Source: Ruegeria sp. EL01 (GTDB lineage: Bacteria; Pseudomonadota; Alphaproteobacteria; Rhodobacterales; Rhodobacteraceae). Taken from it: a stretch of DNA of 57,334 nucleotides. The notes beneath the pieces are model-generated. The model did no database searches. It was not told where the DNA came from and worked only from the letters and a program-made list of their open reading frames with translations. The stretch spans positions 1 through 57,334 of the forward strand of contig NZ_OMPS01000006.1 in assembly GCF_900313035.1 (NCBI RefSeq), in the 5' to 3' direction. Below are positions 26,098-33,677 of the stretch, in pieces. Numbering within the stretch: position 1 is the first letter of the stretch; every line of letters starts with the position of its first letter. The position numbers and the translations under genes were made by a program.

Positions 26098-27084
26098 ATG
26101 ACGACGATCCTGATCCTCATCGCGGTTGTCGCTGCGTTCCTGATTGGCATGAACCTCTGGACCCGTCGGTTGACGCGCGAAGGCCGTGAAACCGTGCCGC
26201 AAATGGGCAAAATCCTCGCGATCAACGGTGGCGCAATTCACTATGTTGAAAAGGGGGATCCGCAGGCCCAGACGATTGTCATGATCCACGGGTTGGCCGG
26301 ACAATTGCAGCACTTCACATATGCTTTGATGGATGATCTGGCCCAGGATTATCACGTGATTGCCTTGGACCGTCCCGGATGCGGGTATTCGACTCGGGAC
26401 ACGTCAGATCTGGCACGTCTGTCCGAACAGGCGCGGATGGTTGATGAGTTCCTTGAGGCCAAGGCCGTGTCCAGCGCCGTTATGGTTGGTCATTCGCTGG
26501 GTGGTGCGGTGTCTTTGGCCCTGGCGTTGGACAACCCCAAACGGGTTTCTGCCTTGGCGCTTTTGGCGCCGCTGACGCACAAACTGGATGCAACACCGGC
26601 CGTTTTTAAACCCCTGGAAATCCGCACTGAATGGCTGCGCAATCTGATCGGCCACACGTTGGCTGTGCCAATGGCCGCTAAAATGGCACCACATACCTTA
26701 AGCGCCGTGTTTGACCCTGAAGACCCGCCCGAAGACTTTTTGGATCGCGCGGGCGGGGCACTCGGCCTGCGGTCATCAGCCTTTATCACCGCGTCGCAAG
26801 ACGTAGTCGGAGTGGATGACAGCATTGAGGCACAAAACGTGCGCTACCCCGAGCTTCGGGTGCCGGGTGGTATTCTTTACGGCGCTCAGGATGCAATCCT
26901 GTCGCCGTCTCAGCATGGTGAGCCAATGACCAAATTTGGACTGACCGATGAAGAGATCGAGGGGTTGGGTCATATGATCCTGATCACCAAACCAGAAGCT
27001 TGTGCAGCGTTTATCCGCAAGATCGCAGGGGACGTCGAATTGCCAACCATCTCTGGGCTGGAAACAAGCTCCGAGGACGCCTGA
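26098..27084 (+). CDS. Membrane-anchored alpha/beta hydrolase
   Basis: A 328-residue protein. Residues 1-20 form a hydrophobic N-terminal helix (ILILIAVVAAFLIGMNLW) that probably anchors it. The hydrolase domain has the oxyanion HG in MIHGLAGQLQH, the nucleophile elbow GHSLGG, the acid in LYGAQDAIL and the catalytic His in GLGHMILI. It directly follows the monooxygenase (2 bp apart), so it may hydrolyse the ester or lactone product. The C-terminus ends 72 bp before tRNA-Met. Confidence 0.85.
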   Translation: MTTILILIAVVAAFLIGMNLWTRRLTREGRETVPQMGKILAINGGAIHYVEKGDPQAQTIVMIHGLAGQLQHFTYALMDDLAQDYHVIALDRPGCGYSTRDTSDLARLSEQARMVDEFLEAKAVSSAVMVGHSLGGAVSLALALDNPKRVSALALLAPLTHKLDATPAVFKPLEIRTEWLRNLIGHTLAVPMAAKMAPHTLSAVFDPEDPPEDFLDRAGGALGLRSSAFITASQDVVGVDDSIEAQNVRYPELRVPGGILYGAQDAILSPSQHGEPMTKFGLTDEEIEGLGHMILITKPEACAAFIRKIAGDVELPTISGLETSSEDA

Positions 27085-27156
27085 AAGAATCCGCTCGGTT
27101 CAGGCTTTTCCCTCTTGACCCTCCCCGGCCCCTCCCTTAAATCGCCTCTCACTCGT

Positions 27157-27233
27157 GGCGGAGTAGCTCAGTTGGTTAGAGCAGCGGAATCATAATCCGC
27201 GTGTCGGGGGTTCAAGTCCCTCCTCCGCTACCA
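27157..27233 (+). tRNA. tRNA-Met (CAT), integration target
   Basis: A 77-nt cloverleaf with encoded CCA. The anticodon stem GCGGA/TCCGC holds the loop ATCATAA with CAT. The T loop TTCAAGT is normal. CAT can also be the lysidine-modified Ile tRNA; the body here fits elongator Met better, but I cannot exclude Ile2. The 3' 49 bp are repeated at 47921, showing that this gene is the attachment site of the element that follows. Confidence 0.93.
27185..27233 (+). repeat. attL (49-bp core, 3' end of tRNA-Met)
   Basis: Identical to 47921-47969. It runs from the 5' side of the anticodon stem to the CCA end, so the tRNA stays intact at this side. Confidence 0.95.
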
Positions 27234-27625
27234 TTAAAATCAGTCACTTATGCGACTTCAGGCACTCCCACGCGACCCTAAGTGCGATTTTGGGGGACAT
27301 ATGGGGGACAGGAGGCTGATTTTCGAGCGCTGGAAGGCGTTCTCAATGTCCGCCTCACGATTCACAAGCTGAACCATTTCTTGCCATTAAGAAAAGGTCG
27401 ATGGAATAACAGGTTTTATCAGGTTCTCGCCCGACCCTACTTGAATGAAGAGCCCCACCGGCACCCAGCAAGAACCAGTAAAAAGCCCTGCTGGTTTGGG
27501 TTGTGAACTGTGGTCAAGGTTTTCAAAGCTGAACTGCGACAATTTCTATGAGGGGAGGCTTACCCATCATATTGACACAATTTCTGTTATTCTGAATATT
27601 CGATCTGTACAACTAAGAGATAAAC
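27234..27625. other. Left-end non-coding region of the element
   Basis: About 390 bp. Apart from the repeated GGGGGACA motif I see no gene with start support. An A/T-rich stretch before 27626 probably carries the lipoprotein promoter. Confidence 0.45.
27291..27310 (+). repeat. Candidate integrase arm site, left
   Basis: TGGGGGAC-AT-ATGGGGGACA, 58 bp inside attL. It matches 47739-47758 at 18 of 20 bases in the same orientation. Short direct repeats inside both ends of an element are typical arm-type binding sites, although the right copy also overlies the integrase start region. Confidence 0.5.
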
Positions 27626-27943
27626 ATGAAACTCAATTATATATTTATAGTTGCAGCTGTATTTGTTGCAGCGTGCGAAGCACAGACCATTGTTCCTGTG
27701 CCGACCTCTGGTAGTCGAGATGATGCTAATGTGGTTCTTTCTTACAATACTGGGCTATACGCACCCACAACTCCGGACTGGGCGCAAGCTCAAGCCTCTG
27801 CGGATGCCCGATGCAAAGCATGGGGATACTCCAAGGCGGACCCCTTCCAGGGAACGTCGCAACAATGCCATTCCCGTAACGGATATGGGCAGTGTTTAGA
27901 GGCCACTATTTCTAGAACCTACCAATGCCTAGGCCGGGGCTAA
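27626..27943 (+). CDS. YecR-like lipoprotein
   Basis: A 105-residue protein with a lipoprotein signal: MKLNYIFIVAAVFVAACEAQ, with the lipobox AAC at residues 15-17. The mature part has VVLSYNTGLYAPTTPDWAQA, then ARCKAWGYSKADPF and TYQCLGRG at the end, a Cys and Trp-Gly-Tyr pattern I associate with the YecR-like family. The role is unknown; outer-membrane lipoproteins on prophages can alter surface properties of the lysogen. Codon use is AT-richer than in the host genes. Confidence 0.7.
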   Translation: MKLNYIFIVAAVFVAACEAQTIVPVPTSGSRDDANVVLSYNTGLYAPTTPDWAQAQASADARCKAWGYSKADPFQGTSQQCHSRNGYGQCLEATISRTYQCLGRG

Positions 27944-28328
27944 CAAGACTGCCGAAAGAACATGTTGAGTGTAGCCATCCGCCACATCTGAAAACTTGAA
28001 AAGTGGCTTCGCTGCAAGGGCGTCTGAGTCGTCATCTTGGACGCCTACACACCGAAGAAACAAGTAGAAGGGTTGCATCGCCGTTATTTGCGGGGCTTTG
28101 GGGTGCCGTACACTTAGCAGTAGAAAGCCCGTTTCTTTCCAGTAAAACGGAAAGAGCTTCGAGTTATAGGGGGGGGCAGCCCCGCTGTTTGTCCGCTGTA
28201 TTATCAGCGAGTCAGGGTCGGCATGTTTGCCGGTCCTCCACCGCCTATCGAAGCTCGATCTGATCCGGCGAACTCAGAATGATTTGCGGCCTACCTTTTA
28301 TGGCTGTTTCGACGGCTGGATATCTCGA
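27944..28328. other. Non-coding stretch
   Basis: About 385 bp between the lipoprotein gene and a convergent membrane protein gene. I see no supported gene or clear terminator. Confidence 0.4.
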
Positions 28329-28952
28329 CTACAGCCATATGGCATACATCGCAGCGCTGAGAGGAAGGACCAGGAACCAGCCCCAGAGATACAGTTTTGC
28401 GTGCAAATCCAGAATTGAGGTGGATTTGGTTAGTGAACGGGCCGATGCTGCGAGTTCCTTGTTGAGTTGCGGTAGGTCTCTACTCTTGTTCTTTCGCGGA
28501 TCTTCAACAAGGTCTGCTAGAAGACGGTCATACTCATCCAAGCGCAAAGCCAGAAGATCCAATTGGGATACTTGTTCGTTCGCCGGTGCGTCTATGCTCA
28601 TGTTTGAGGAGAGCTTTCCCGGGTGGTTCCATGCGACAAAGCTTTTCAGGTCGCCGAACCAAGAGAGCAAATGGTTCAGTACTAAGAATACCAGTAGGAG
28701 GTCAGTGACTGTGTGAATTTGAGCTGGTCCGGGCGAAACACCCAAAAGAGTAAAGCCACTCAAGTCAACTGCCAGGCTGACAGTAAGGATTTTTGTGAGT
28801 GCCAATGCCATCAGGCTTCGGTTTGAGACATAAGTAGCTCTGGATATCAGTTCTTGCCCTTGAAAGTTCACGGTAACCTCTTTTTTGCTGCCCAACTCAA
28901 CCAATGGCTTTAGTATCGCGATGATACAATGATGGTTTTGAATCTGTACCAA
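28329..28952 (-). CDS. Predicted membrane protein of the element, function unknown
   Basis: Up to 207 residues. Hydrophobic segments lie at about residues 46-70 (MALALTKILTVSLAVDLSGF), 80-97 (TVTDLLLVFLVLNHLLSW) and the C-terminus (LYLWGWFLVLPLSAAMYAIW). Between them is a charged helical region with LDLLALRLDEYDRLLADLVE, probably a coiled coil. The start could also be internal. It diverges from the next gene with its 5' end within 20 bp, so they share a control region. Possible phage-exclusion or defence membrane protein, but this is only a suggestion. Confidence 0.55.
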   Translation of the reverse strand: MVQIQNHHCIIAILKPLVELGSKKEVTVNFQGQELISRATYVSNRSLMALALTKILTVSLAVDLSGFTLLGVSPGPAQIHTVTDLLLVFLVLNHLLSWFGDLKSFVAWNHPGKLSSNMSIDAPANEQVSQLDLLALRLDEYDRLLADLVEDPRKNKSRDLPQLNKELAASARSLTKSTSILDLHAKLYLWGWFLVLPLSAAMYAIWL

Positions 28953-28967
28953 TTGGGGGCGCGAGCG

Positions 28968-29312
28968 ATGGCTAACGTAATTCGTGAACTGATGCTGATG
29001 GAAACTGGCGGCTACCCACTAGACCAACCGATGATTATTGACGATGGGAGTGGCACCCCTTCGGTCGTAGCGTTTGTCGAGGACGCGGAATCAGATGTGC
29101 TGATGCTCCGCTTCAATACGGATGGTGAAGTTGAAATCCAAACGAAAGAGTACAGCTATGTATCCTTTTTCAAGTCATTACTCTCCCAGCTTGATGATAT
29201 GATTGACGAAGCAGACGAGCTGTGGGGAACCCTGCAGGTCTATTGGGACGACAAAGAAGGAAACTGGGTAGGTTGGGAGCATACAGCCACGCAACCTAAG
29301 ACGGTTGGATGA
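28968..29312 (+). CDS. Acidic protein of unknown function
   Basis: 114 residues from the ATG at 28968 (13 more from 28929). It is strongly acidic: VAFVEDAESDVLMLRFNTDG, LSQLDDMIDEADELWGTLQV and DDKEGNWVGWEHTA. I do not recognise the family. Its 5' end is next to the divergent membrane protein gene, so the two may form a functional pair. The low GC content suggests transfer. Confidence 0.5.
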   Translation: MANVIRELMLMETGGYPLDQPMIIDDGSGTPSVVAFVEDAESDVLMLRFNTDGEVEIQTKEYSYVSFFKSLLSQLDDMIDEADELWGTLQVYWDDKEGNWVGWEHTATQPKTVG

Positions 29313-29426
29313 CCGTGAAACTACCCGTTATTCCCGTTAGGAGCGATCCCGTTACACTGCTTTCAGTGAAACAACCGGTCCAAAACTGGACTGTCTCCAT
29401 GCGACTGCATTGCTGCTCGCGCAAAA

Positions 29427-29453
29427 GACCGCCCTGTTTCAAGGGGCGGCCTC
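29427..29453 (-). terminator. Rho-independent terminator on the minus strand
   Basis: On the minus strand GAGGCCGCCCC, loop TTGAAAC, AGGGCGGTC is followed by TTTTG. It lies 28 bp after the stop of the Tat-signal gene at 29481 and ends that operon. Confidence 0.75.
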
Positions 29454-29480
29454 TGGCGTGCGGACAGCTGTCCAGTTGGT

Positions 29481-29909
29481 TTAGGCGTTCAGAAGGCGGC
29501 GTGAGTCAGCCTGCAGCGCTTCCTCGGCGTCATAGTCAATTAGCCCCGAAACATTGGTCAGAACACATGTCTTCATTGCCAAGTCACGTAGGTCACTGGC
29601 GGGCTGGTCTAGTATCTGCCCCTCAAGGCTATACACCTGCTCTCTGACGGGCTCCACCACGCTTTGGTCATGGTCTTCAAACACACCAAAGGCATTAGGG
29701 TTATCTGCCGCCTTTTCGGCATTAAGAATTGCCTCGGCTTGGTCGCTCAGGCGGTCATACTCTTTGTAAAGGGTGTTCCATTCGGCGAATAGGCGCTGGA
29801 TAGGTGTTTCGCCCTCTGGGTCGAGGATCTCCCCGCTCAAAGCGCCAGTCGCAACGGCACCAGTAAGTACCGGAACGCTGGATTTCAGAAGTGTGCGGCG
29901 GTGTATCAT
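29481..29909 (-). CDS. Small secreted protein with Tat-like signal
   Basis: The ATG at 29909 overlaps the upstream stop (ATGA) and gives 142 residues; the longer frame to 29969 is unlikely. It begins MIHRRTLLKSSVPVLTGAVA, a twin-Arg-type export signal. The mature part IQRLFAEWNTLYKEYDRLSD is helical and ends SLEGQILDQPASDLRDLAMK. Similar short Tat-signal proteins are frequent in Rhodobacteraceae phages and islands, but I know no function. It is the sister of the preceding gene. Confidence 0.65.
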   Translation of the reverse strand: MIHRRTLLKSSVPVLTGAVATGALSGEILDPEGETPIQRLFAEWNTLYKEYDRLSDQAEAILNAEKAADNPNAFGVFEDHDQSVVEPVREQVYSLEGQILDQPASDLRDLAMKTCVLTNVSGLIDYDAEEALQADSRRLLNA

Positions 29910-30496
29910 GTGCTTGTCTCCAAGGTTAGGGCGTTCAGGGCATCGGCCAGCGAGCGCAGCAGGACACAATCGTGCGTGCCGGTTACGTCATCCACCAGAC
30001 CGAAATCGGGATGGGCTGCCAGTGTGGCTTGGGCTGCTATGCCTTCGACTGTCTTTGCGGGTGTGGCCGCAATCTTGCCTTCAAGGGCATAGGATTCCTC
30101 AAGGCGCGGATCGTGGTCGGCTAGTGCGCCCGGTTCGGTATTCATGTCGTGGTGCAAGTCCAGCCAGCGCTTGTACCATTGCGAGTGCGGATCTGCGCTG
30201 CCGACTGAATTCAATGCCACGTGGTTGCGATGGGCTGCACGAAACACGGGGCGCAAGTCGCCAACAAAAGCCCAATCCAATGACATGTCAGTTTCACGGC
30301 AGAAGGCGAGTATTTCCGGTGACGGGCCACCGTCTGCAGACAGCAGGCGGGCGGGCGGTTCCTTTCCAATCGCGTCGGCGAAGTATTGGACCCGGGCAGC
30401 GGATGACGACATGTCTTCGGCACTGGCCGCGCCGCCAACCGAAAGCGCGGCAATGGCAGGTGGTGCTGATTGAATAAGGGTGCGTCTGCTAATCAT
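29906..30496 (-). CDS. Secreted protein with Tat-like signal, sister of the next gene
   Basis: 196 residues from the ATG at 30496. The export signal reads MISRRTLIQSAPPAIAALSV ending GGAASAED. The C-terminal half has the same plan as its neighbour: KRWLDLHHDMNTEPGALADH, then ESYALEGKIAATPAKTVEGI, corresponding to SLEGQILDQPASDLRDL. This suggests duplication and divergence. It overlaps the downstream gene by 4 bp and starts 15 bp after the 187-residue gene, so all three form one operon. Confidence 0.65.
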   Translation of the reverse strand: MISRRTLIQSAPPAIAALSVGGAASAEDMSSSAARVQYFADAIGKEPPARLLSADGGPSPEILAFCRETDMSLDWAFVGDLRPVFRAAHRNHVALNSVGSADPHSQWYKRWLDLHHDMNTEPGALADHDPRLEESYALEGKIAATPAKTVEGIAAQATLAAHPDFGLVDDVTGTHDCVLLRSLADALNALTLETST

Positions 30497-30510
30497 GGTT
30501 GGTCCTCTCA

Positions 30511-31074
30511 TTAGCTGAATGTGTGAACGTTGCCGTCTGCGGCGATCCGGGACACGGTTGCGAGGTTCACAGAGCGCGGGGCCTGTGCCTCTGTGTCCCA
30601 GACGGGCAATAGGTGCGGGTGGCGTCGTGTGCGCGTCTCTATGGCTTTGCGAGCTGCATTAGACGCCGCATCGCCTTTGACGTGCTGGCGAAGCGTGGCG
30701 GGCTGTACACGCATGGTGCGCTGCGTCCCGTCTTGCTTGGTGAAGGTGACCGAAACGAACCGGCCTTTGGCCTTCGAAATCAGGGCGCGCTTTTCGGCGT
30801 AGGCCTGTTCCTTGGCTTCGTGGCCCTGTGCGACCGCCAGAGCGGCCACCAGTTCTTCACGCTTGCGATAGTCGGCCTCGGTCCATGTGTCCTTGTTATC
30901 GAGCAGGCTCATGGCTTCGCGGATATGGTCCGCCTCAGTCATGCTTGCGCGGCGTACAGCTTCCTTCGCTTCACCCCATGCCTGCCACAGTGCATTGCGC
31001 CAGATGACACGGTGAAACGGACGGTTAGCCATGATGGCCCAAGCGCGGTTCATGATGTTCTGGCGGTTGTACAT
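30511..31074 (-). CDS. Phage/island protein of unknown function
   Basis: A 187-residue protein. The start has AAGGGT upstream. It opens NRAWAIMANRPFHRVIWRNALWQ (a basic amphipathic region) and later has FVSVTFTKQDGTQRTMRVQP and HPHLLPVWDTEAQAPRSVNL, a beta-rich C-terminal part that I recall from many alphaproteobacterial phage proteins of unknown role. It is the first gene of the operon with the two Tat-signal proteins and diverges from the XRE regulator across a three-repeat operator region. Confidence 0.65.
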   Translation of the reverse strand: MYNRQNIMNRAWAIMANRPFHRVIWRNALWQAWGEAKEAVRRASMTEADHIREAMSLLDNKDTWTEADYRKREELVAALAVAQGHEAKEQAYAEKRALISKAKGRFVSVTFTKQDGTQRTMRVQPATLRQHVKGDAASNAARKAIETRTRRHPHLLPVWDTEAQAPRSVNLATVSRIAADGNVHTFS

Positions 31075-31105
31075 GGCGGAAACCCTTACTTGTTCTGCAA
31101 TTAGT

Positions 31106-31178
31106 TATACGTTAGGTGTAATCTATCCAGCGTAAGGTGTCAACACTAAACGCGTAACAATTTATACGTAAGGTGTAA
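31106..31178. promoter_or_regulatory. Three direct repeats in a divergent promoter region (probable XRE operator)
   Basis: Copies are TATACGTTAGGTGTAA at 31106-31121, CCAGCGTAAGGTGTCA at 31127-31142 and TATACGTAAGGTGTAA at 31163-31178. A partial inverted copy (ACACTAAACG) lies at 31144-31153. The last repeat ends 2 bp before the XRE gene start. The arrangement suggests autoregulation and control of the divergent Tat-protein operon. Confidence 0.7.
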
Positions 31179-31180
31179 GA

Positions 31181-31465
31181 ATGAATACAGGTGAGCAATT
31201 GCGCGCAGCACGAGCGGCGTTGAAAATGGACCAGCCGGAACTGGCATCCCTGTCTGGGGTCTCAGTCGATACAATAAAGCGGCTGGAAAGAATGCAGGGG
31301 ATACTTCAGGCGCAGATGGCCACAATTAAGGCCCTGCATGACGTGTTTGTCAGTGAAGGCGTTGTATTCATCCCTGAGAACGGAAACGCGGCAGGGGTCG
31401 CACTACGTAAAGACCCTGCACCCAATATCCGAACACGCAAGGCACGGGGCGGTTTGAATGACTAA
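31181..31465 (+). CDS. XRE-family helix-turn-helix regulator
   Basis: A 94-residue protein whose first 60 residues form a Cro/CI-type helix-turn-helix: GEQLRAARAALKMDQPELAS, then LSGVSVDTIKRLERMQG. The C-terminal tail is basic. The start lies 2 bp after the third operator repeat, so the ribosome site (GGTGTAAGA) overlaps the repeat and binding would block translation as well as transcription. It is a likely local repressor of the divergent operon. Confidence 0.8.
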   Translation: MNTGEQLRAARAALKMDQPELASLSGVSVDTIKRLERMQGILQAQMATIKALHDVFVSEGVVFIPENGNAAGVALRKDPAPNIRTRKARGGLND

Positions 31466-31501
31466 TCGTCAGGGCGTGGTATTGGTAAAGAAAGGTGACC
31501 A

Positions 31502-31972
31502 ATGATATTCTACCACTTCACAGCACTTGAGTATCTTGAAGCGATTAAGGAAGAAGGGATCACTAAAGGTGATGTGCCCATGACCGCAGCGGGCAAGGTG
31601 GGGCAGGAAGTAAACGCGGTTTGGCTGACAACTGACGCAACGCCGGGTGGGCATGGCCTCAGTGATGGGCATCAACTCACAGTTTCAGAAAAGATACGAA
31701 TGGGCGTCCCAGTCCACATCAACGCTAATTTCCCGAACAAGCGTGCGGTAAGGATAAAAGTCAAATGGCCTGCCTCGAAAGCAAAGCAGTGGCTGCGGTG
31801 GGCGCGAGGAAGGGCGGAGAAAGGTGTCATTGACAGCCTAGTGTCATCGGGTGGGGGGATGGCAAAGGCCAAAACTTGGCACTTGTCATTCGAACCAATA
31901 CCGCCGTCTGCTTTTCTAGATATTCGTGTTCTTGGCACTCCGAACGTTGTAGAGCCCCAAACAGTGGGTTGA
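31502..31972 (+). CDS. Unknown protein, possible ADP-ribosyltransferase-like fold
   Basis: The ATG at 31502 follows AAAGGTGA; 156 residues. It opens IFYHFTALEYLEAIKEEGIT and continues with AVWLTTDATPGGHGLSDGHQ, KRAVRIKVKWP and a C-terminal KTWHLSFEPIPPSAFLDIRV. The pattern H-F-T, a helix ending in a Gly-Ile turn, then a short strand with WLT recalls the DarT/ART group, where the His and a later Thr/Ser shape NAD binding. No cognate antitoxin is evident. I rate the ART idea as a hypothesis; the gene itself looks real. Confidence 0.6.
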   Translation: MIFYHFTALEYLEAIKEEGITKGDVPMTAAGKVGQEVNAVWLTTDATPGGHGLSDGHQLTVSEKIRMGVPVHINANFPNKRAVRIKVKWPASKAKQWLRWARGRAEKGVIDSLVSSGGGMAKAKTWHLSFEPIPPSAFLDIRVLGTPNVVEPQTVG

Positions 31973-32148
31973 ATAGTCGGTAGTCGGATTTGCAATCCGC
32001 TGCGTCACACGCTTATCATTATCGCATGTCGGAGGCGTTGTAGCTGCTCGTATTCATCGACGAGACTGGCGGCCCTGGCTTTGGGCTTGGCCCGGGCAAC
32101 GAATAACACCAGGTTGACCCGGATGATTAAACCAAAGCATTATTAACT

Positions 32149-32164
32149 ATACCTACTTAGGTAT
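32149..32164. promoter_or_regulatory. Palindromic operator upstream of the toxin-antitoxin genes
   Basis: ATACCTA-CT-TAGGTAT is a perfect 7-bp inverted repeat ending 38 bp before the antitoxin start. Toxin-antitoxin operons are usually autoregulated through such sites. Confidence 0.6.
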
Positions 32165-32202
32165 TTGGTATTTTAACCTTTCTGCATTATATTGAGGGCA
32201 TC

Positions 32203-32400
32203 ATGCGTAGAAATTACAAACATACGACCGCACACTTCAGCACTGTGGCCCGCTCTCGGCGCGCTGTCAGTAGTTCTGTTGTAATGCAGAAAACTACGTT
32301 TGTAGACCTTGATGAGCAACTCGAAGACACAAAACTGAACGCGATAGCTGATGAACGTGCTGACGGCCCGTTTGTTAAGGTATCGCTTGATGACCTATAG
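32203..32400 (+). CDS. Putative antitoxin of a RelE-type module
   Basis: 65 residues from an ATG with TTGAGGGC upstream. The C-terminal part QLEDTKLNAIADERADGPFV then KVSLDDL is acidic and matches the tail style of antitoxins, while the N-terminus is basic (RRNYKHTTAHFSTVARSRRA) and may bind DNA. The gene overlaps the toxin start by 11 bp, which implies coupling. I assign it mainly by position next to a RelE-like gene. Confidence 0.6.
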   Translation: MRRNYKHTTAHFSTVARSRRAVSSSVVMQKTTFVDLDEQLEDTKLNAIADERADGPFVKVSLDDL

Positions 32401-32674
32401 TCTTGAGTTCCACCCCAAAGCCCTGAAAGAGTTCAAGGCCCTTCCCGAACAGCACCGAACGCGACTGAAAGATAAACTGGCCGAGCGCCAAGAAAATCCC
32501 AATGTGCGAGGTGACAAGCTCAGCGGCTACCCAAACCGATACAAGATTAAGCTAATGCGGCCACCTCTCCGACTCGTCTACGAAGTGGATGACTCCACCA
32601 AAACCGTCCGAGTTCTTGTCGTCGATAAGCGTGAACGCAGCAAAGTATATCGGTCTGCGGCGAGACGATACTGA
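32390..32674 (+). CDS. RelE/ParE-superfamily toxin
   Basis: 94 residues from the ATG at 32390. It shows the RelE plan: TYSLEFHPKALKEFKALPEQ, then LSGYPNRYKIKLMRPPLRLV and YEVDDSTKTVRVLVVDKRER. The RYKIKL and RLVYEV strands and the Lys/Arg-rich C-terminus are those of ribosome-dependent mRNA interferases. It lies within the integrated element and would help stabilise it. Confidence 0.85.
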   Translation: MTYSLEFHPKALKEFKALPEQHRTRLKDKLAERQENPNVRGDKLSGYPNRYKIKLMRPPLRLVYEVDDSTKTVRVLVVDKRERSKVYRSAARRY

Positions 32675-32679
32675 TTATT

Positions 32680-32924
32680 CCTTCCAAGTGGTGGCTGACG
32701 CGGACCTTCACCAACCCCAAGATATCGGCTGTTTCGGCAGCAAATCCAGCCTCCTGTGGCGGGGGCTTGCTATATCCGATTTCAGGTGGGGCAACCTGTC
32801 CCACCTGATTTTTGCGCATCCCCCAAAGCTCTTTCCGCTTAGCAAGATGCTCAGCCATTTGCGTCGGGGTTAGTTGCGCCGCTGGCCCTGTTTCCCCCTG
32901 TATTAACAGGGCCTCTATCCCCCG
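32680..32924 (-). pseudogene. Remnant of a ParB-like (KorB-type) partition/DNA-binding gene
   Basis: The minus strand encodes ALLIQGETGPAAQLTPTQMA, then EHLAKRKELWGMRKNQ and FAAETADILGLVKVRVSHHL, an unmistakable ParB-family helix-turn-helix region. The frame has a stop (TAG at 32925-32927) where the N-terminal nuclease-like domain should be. At its other end homology stops and the frame runs antisense into the toxin gene. It is a truncated, dead copy. Confidence 0.7.
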
Positions 32925-32930
32925 CTAAGA

Positions 32931-33419
32931 AGCGGTCCCGATATCCCGGTATCCGACTATCGGGAAGGATCTGAAAAACTCGGATTTGCACCCGACCCCC
33001 TGCTACATCTGCTACATCTGCTACATGGGATATGCCCCAGGGTGGAGCGAAACTGTGCACATCTGCATGTTTTCTAAACTGTGCTGGTCGACAACGCCAA
33101 ACCTCTACGCACATGGGCCAATTCCCATTCTGCCACCTGCATTCCTGTGTTTGGTCGACCACTAGCCGTAGAGGTGAACGATTTGCTCACCGTCAAACTA
33201 AGGCTGGACCAGAGCGAGGGAGCCCCGTTCCTTTCCTGCAGGCAGGAAAGACCCAGCCCATAGACCGCCTCCGAAAACGGCCCGGCGCGCTGCTATCACC
33301 CACTACTTGCCACTACTTTAGTAAGCCCTGACGAGTGGGGGCCGCGTATCACGCCCCCCTAGCTTTCCATCACTGTGGAAAGGACATGTCTACTTTGCTC
33401 TAATTTAGAAACGCCTAAA
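32931..33419. other. Non-coding stretch with a tandem repeat
   Basis: About 490 bp without a supported gene. It contains three tandem TGCTACATC units at 33001-33026, resembling the tract inside the proline-rich gene at 41926-42318. Together with the ParB remnant this looks like a decayed copy of replication-region DNA. Confidence 0.45.
33001..33026 (+). repeat. Tandem TGCTACATC repeat
   Basis: Almost three units. A similar run with the same spacing and the same following ATGGG lies at 42181-42206, and related tracts at 42230-42254 and 42928-42952. Confidence 0.65.
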
Positions 33420-33677
33420 TCAGCCTATTTTACGCTCACGCCGTTTTCGCGCCGCCATCTTGCGGCAACCTTCCTTGCAATACTTCGCGTCGATCCGTTT
33501 CCACTCCGGCATGAGTTCCCCGCAATAAGCGCAGTGCCAGCCTCGGGAGTAGTTCCGTCCCAACGCTGCCGCCCGCCTCGATATCCGGGTCGCGGTCTGC
33601 CAAGGCCACACAGAGTGCCCCATTCGCACAAAGGGCGGGTCCAGTTCTTCAATCCAGATATCAGCGCGGTCTGTCAT
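33420..33677 (-). CDS. Small zinc-ribbon protein
   Basis: 85 residues. The C-terminal half reads HCAYCGELMPEWKRIDAKYC then KEGCRKMAARKRRERK, with Cys pairs C-x2-C and C-x4-C that should hold one zinc, followed by a very basic tail. Short zinc-ribbon proteins of this kind occur in phages and may bind nucleic acid or a polymerase. The N-terminus holds an aromatic MGHSVWPWQTATRI segment of unknown role. Confidence 0.6.
   Translation of the reverse strand: MTDRADIWIEELDPPFVRMGHSVWPWQTATRISRRAAALGRNYSRGWHCAYCGELMPEWKRIDAKYCKEGCRKMAARKRRERKIG

Noticed and set aside
33001..33026. Tandem TGCTACATC units as a CRISPR array or replication iterons
   Set aside because: Units are contiguous without spacers, so not CRISPR; only about three units and no initiator gene adjacent, so iterons are unsupported.
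32851..33162. 103-residue minus-strand frame over the tandem repeat
   Set aside because: The overlapping ParB remnant is in another frame and the sequence is low-complexity; probably decayed DNA.
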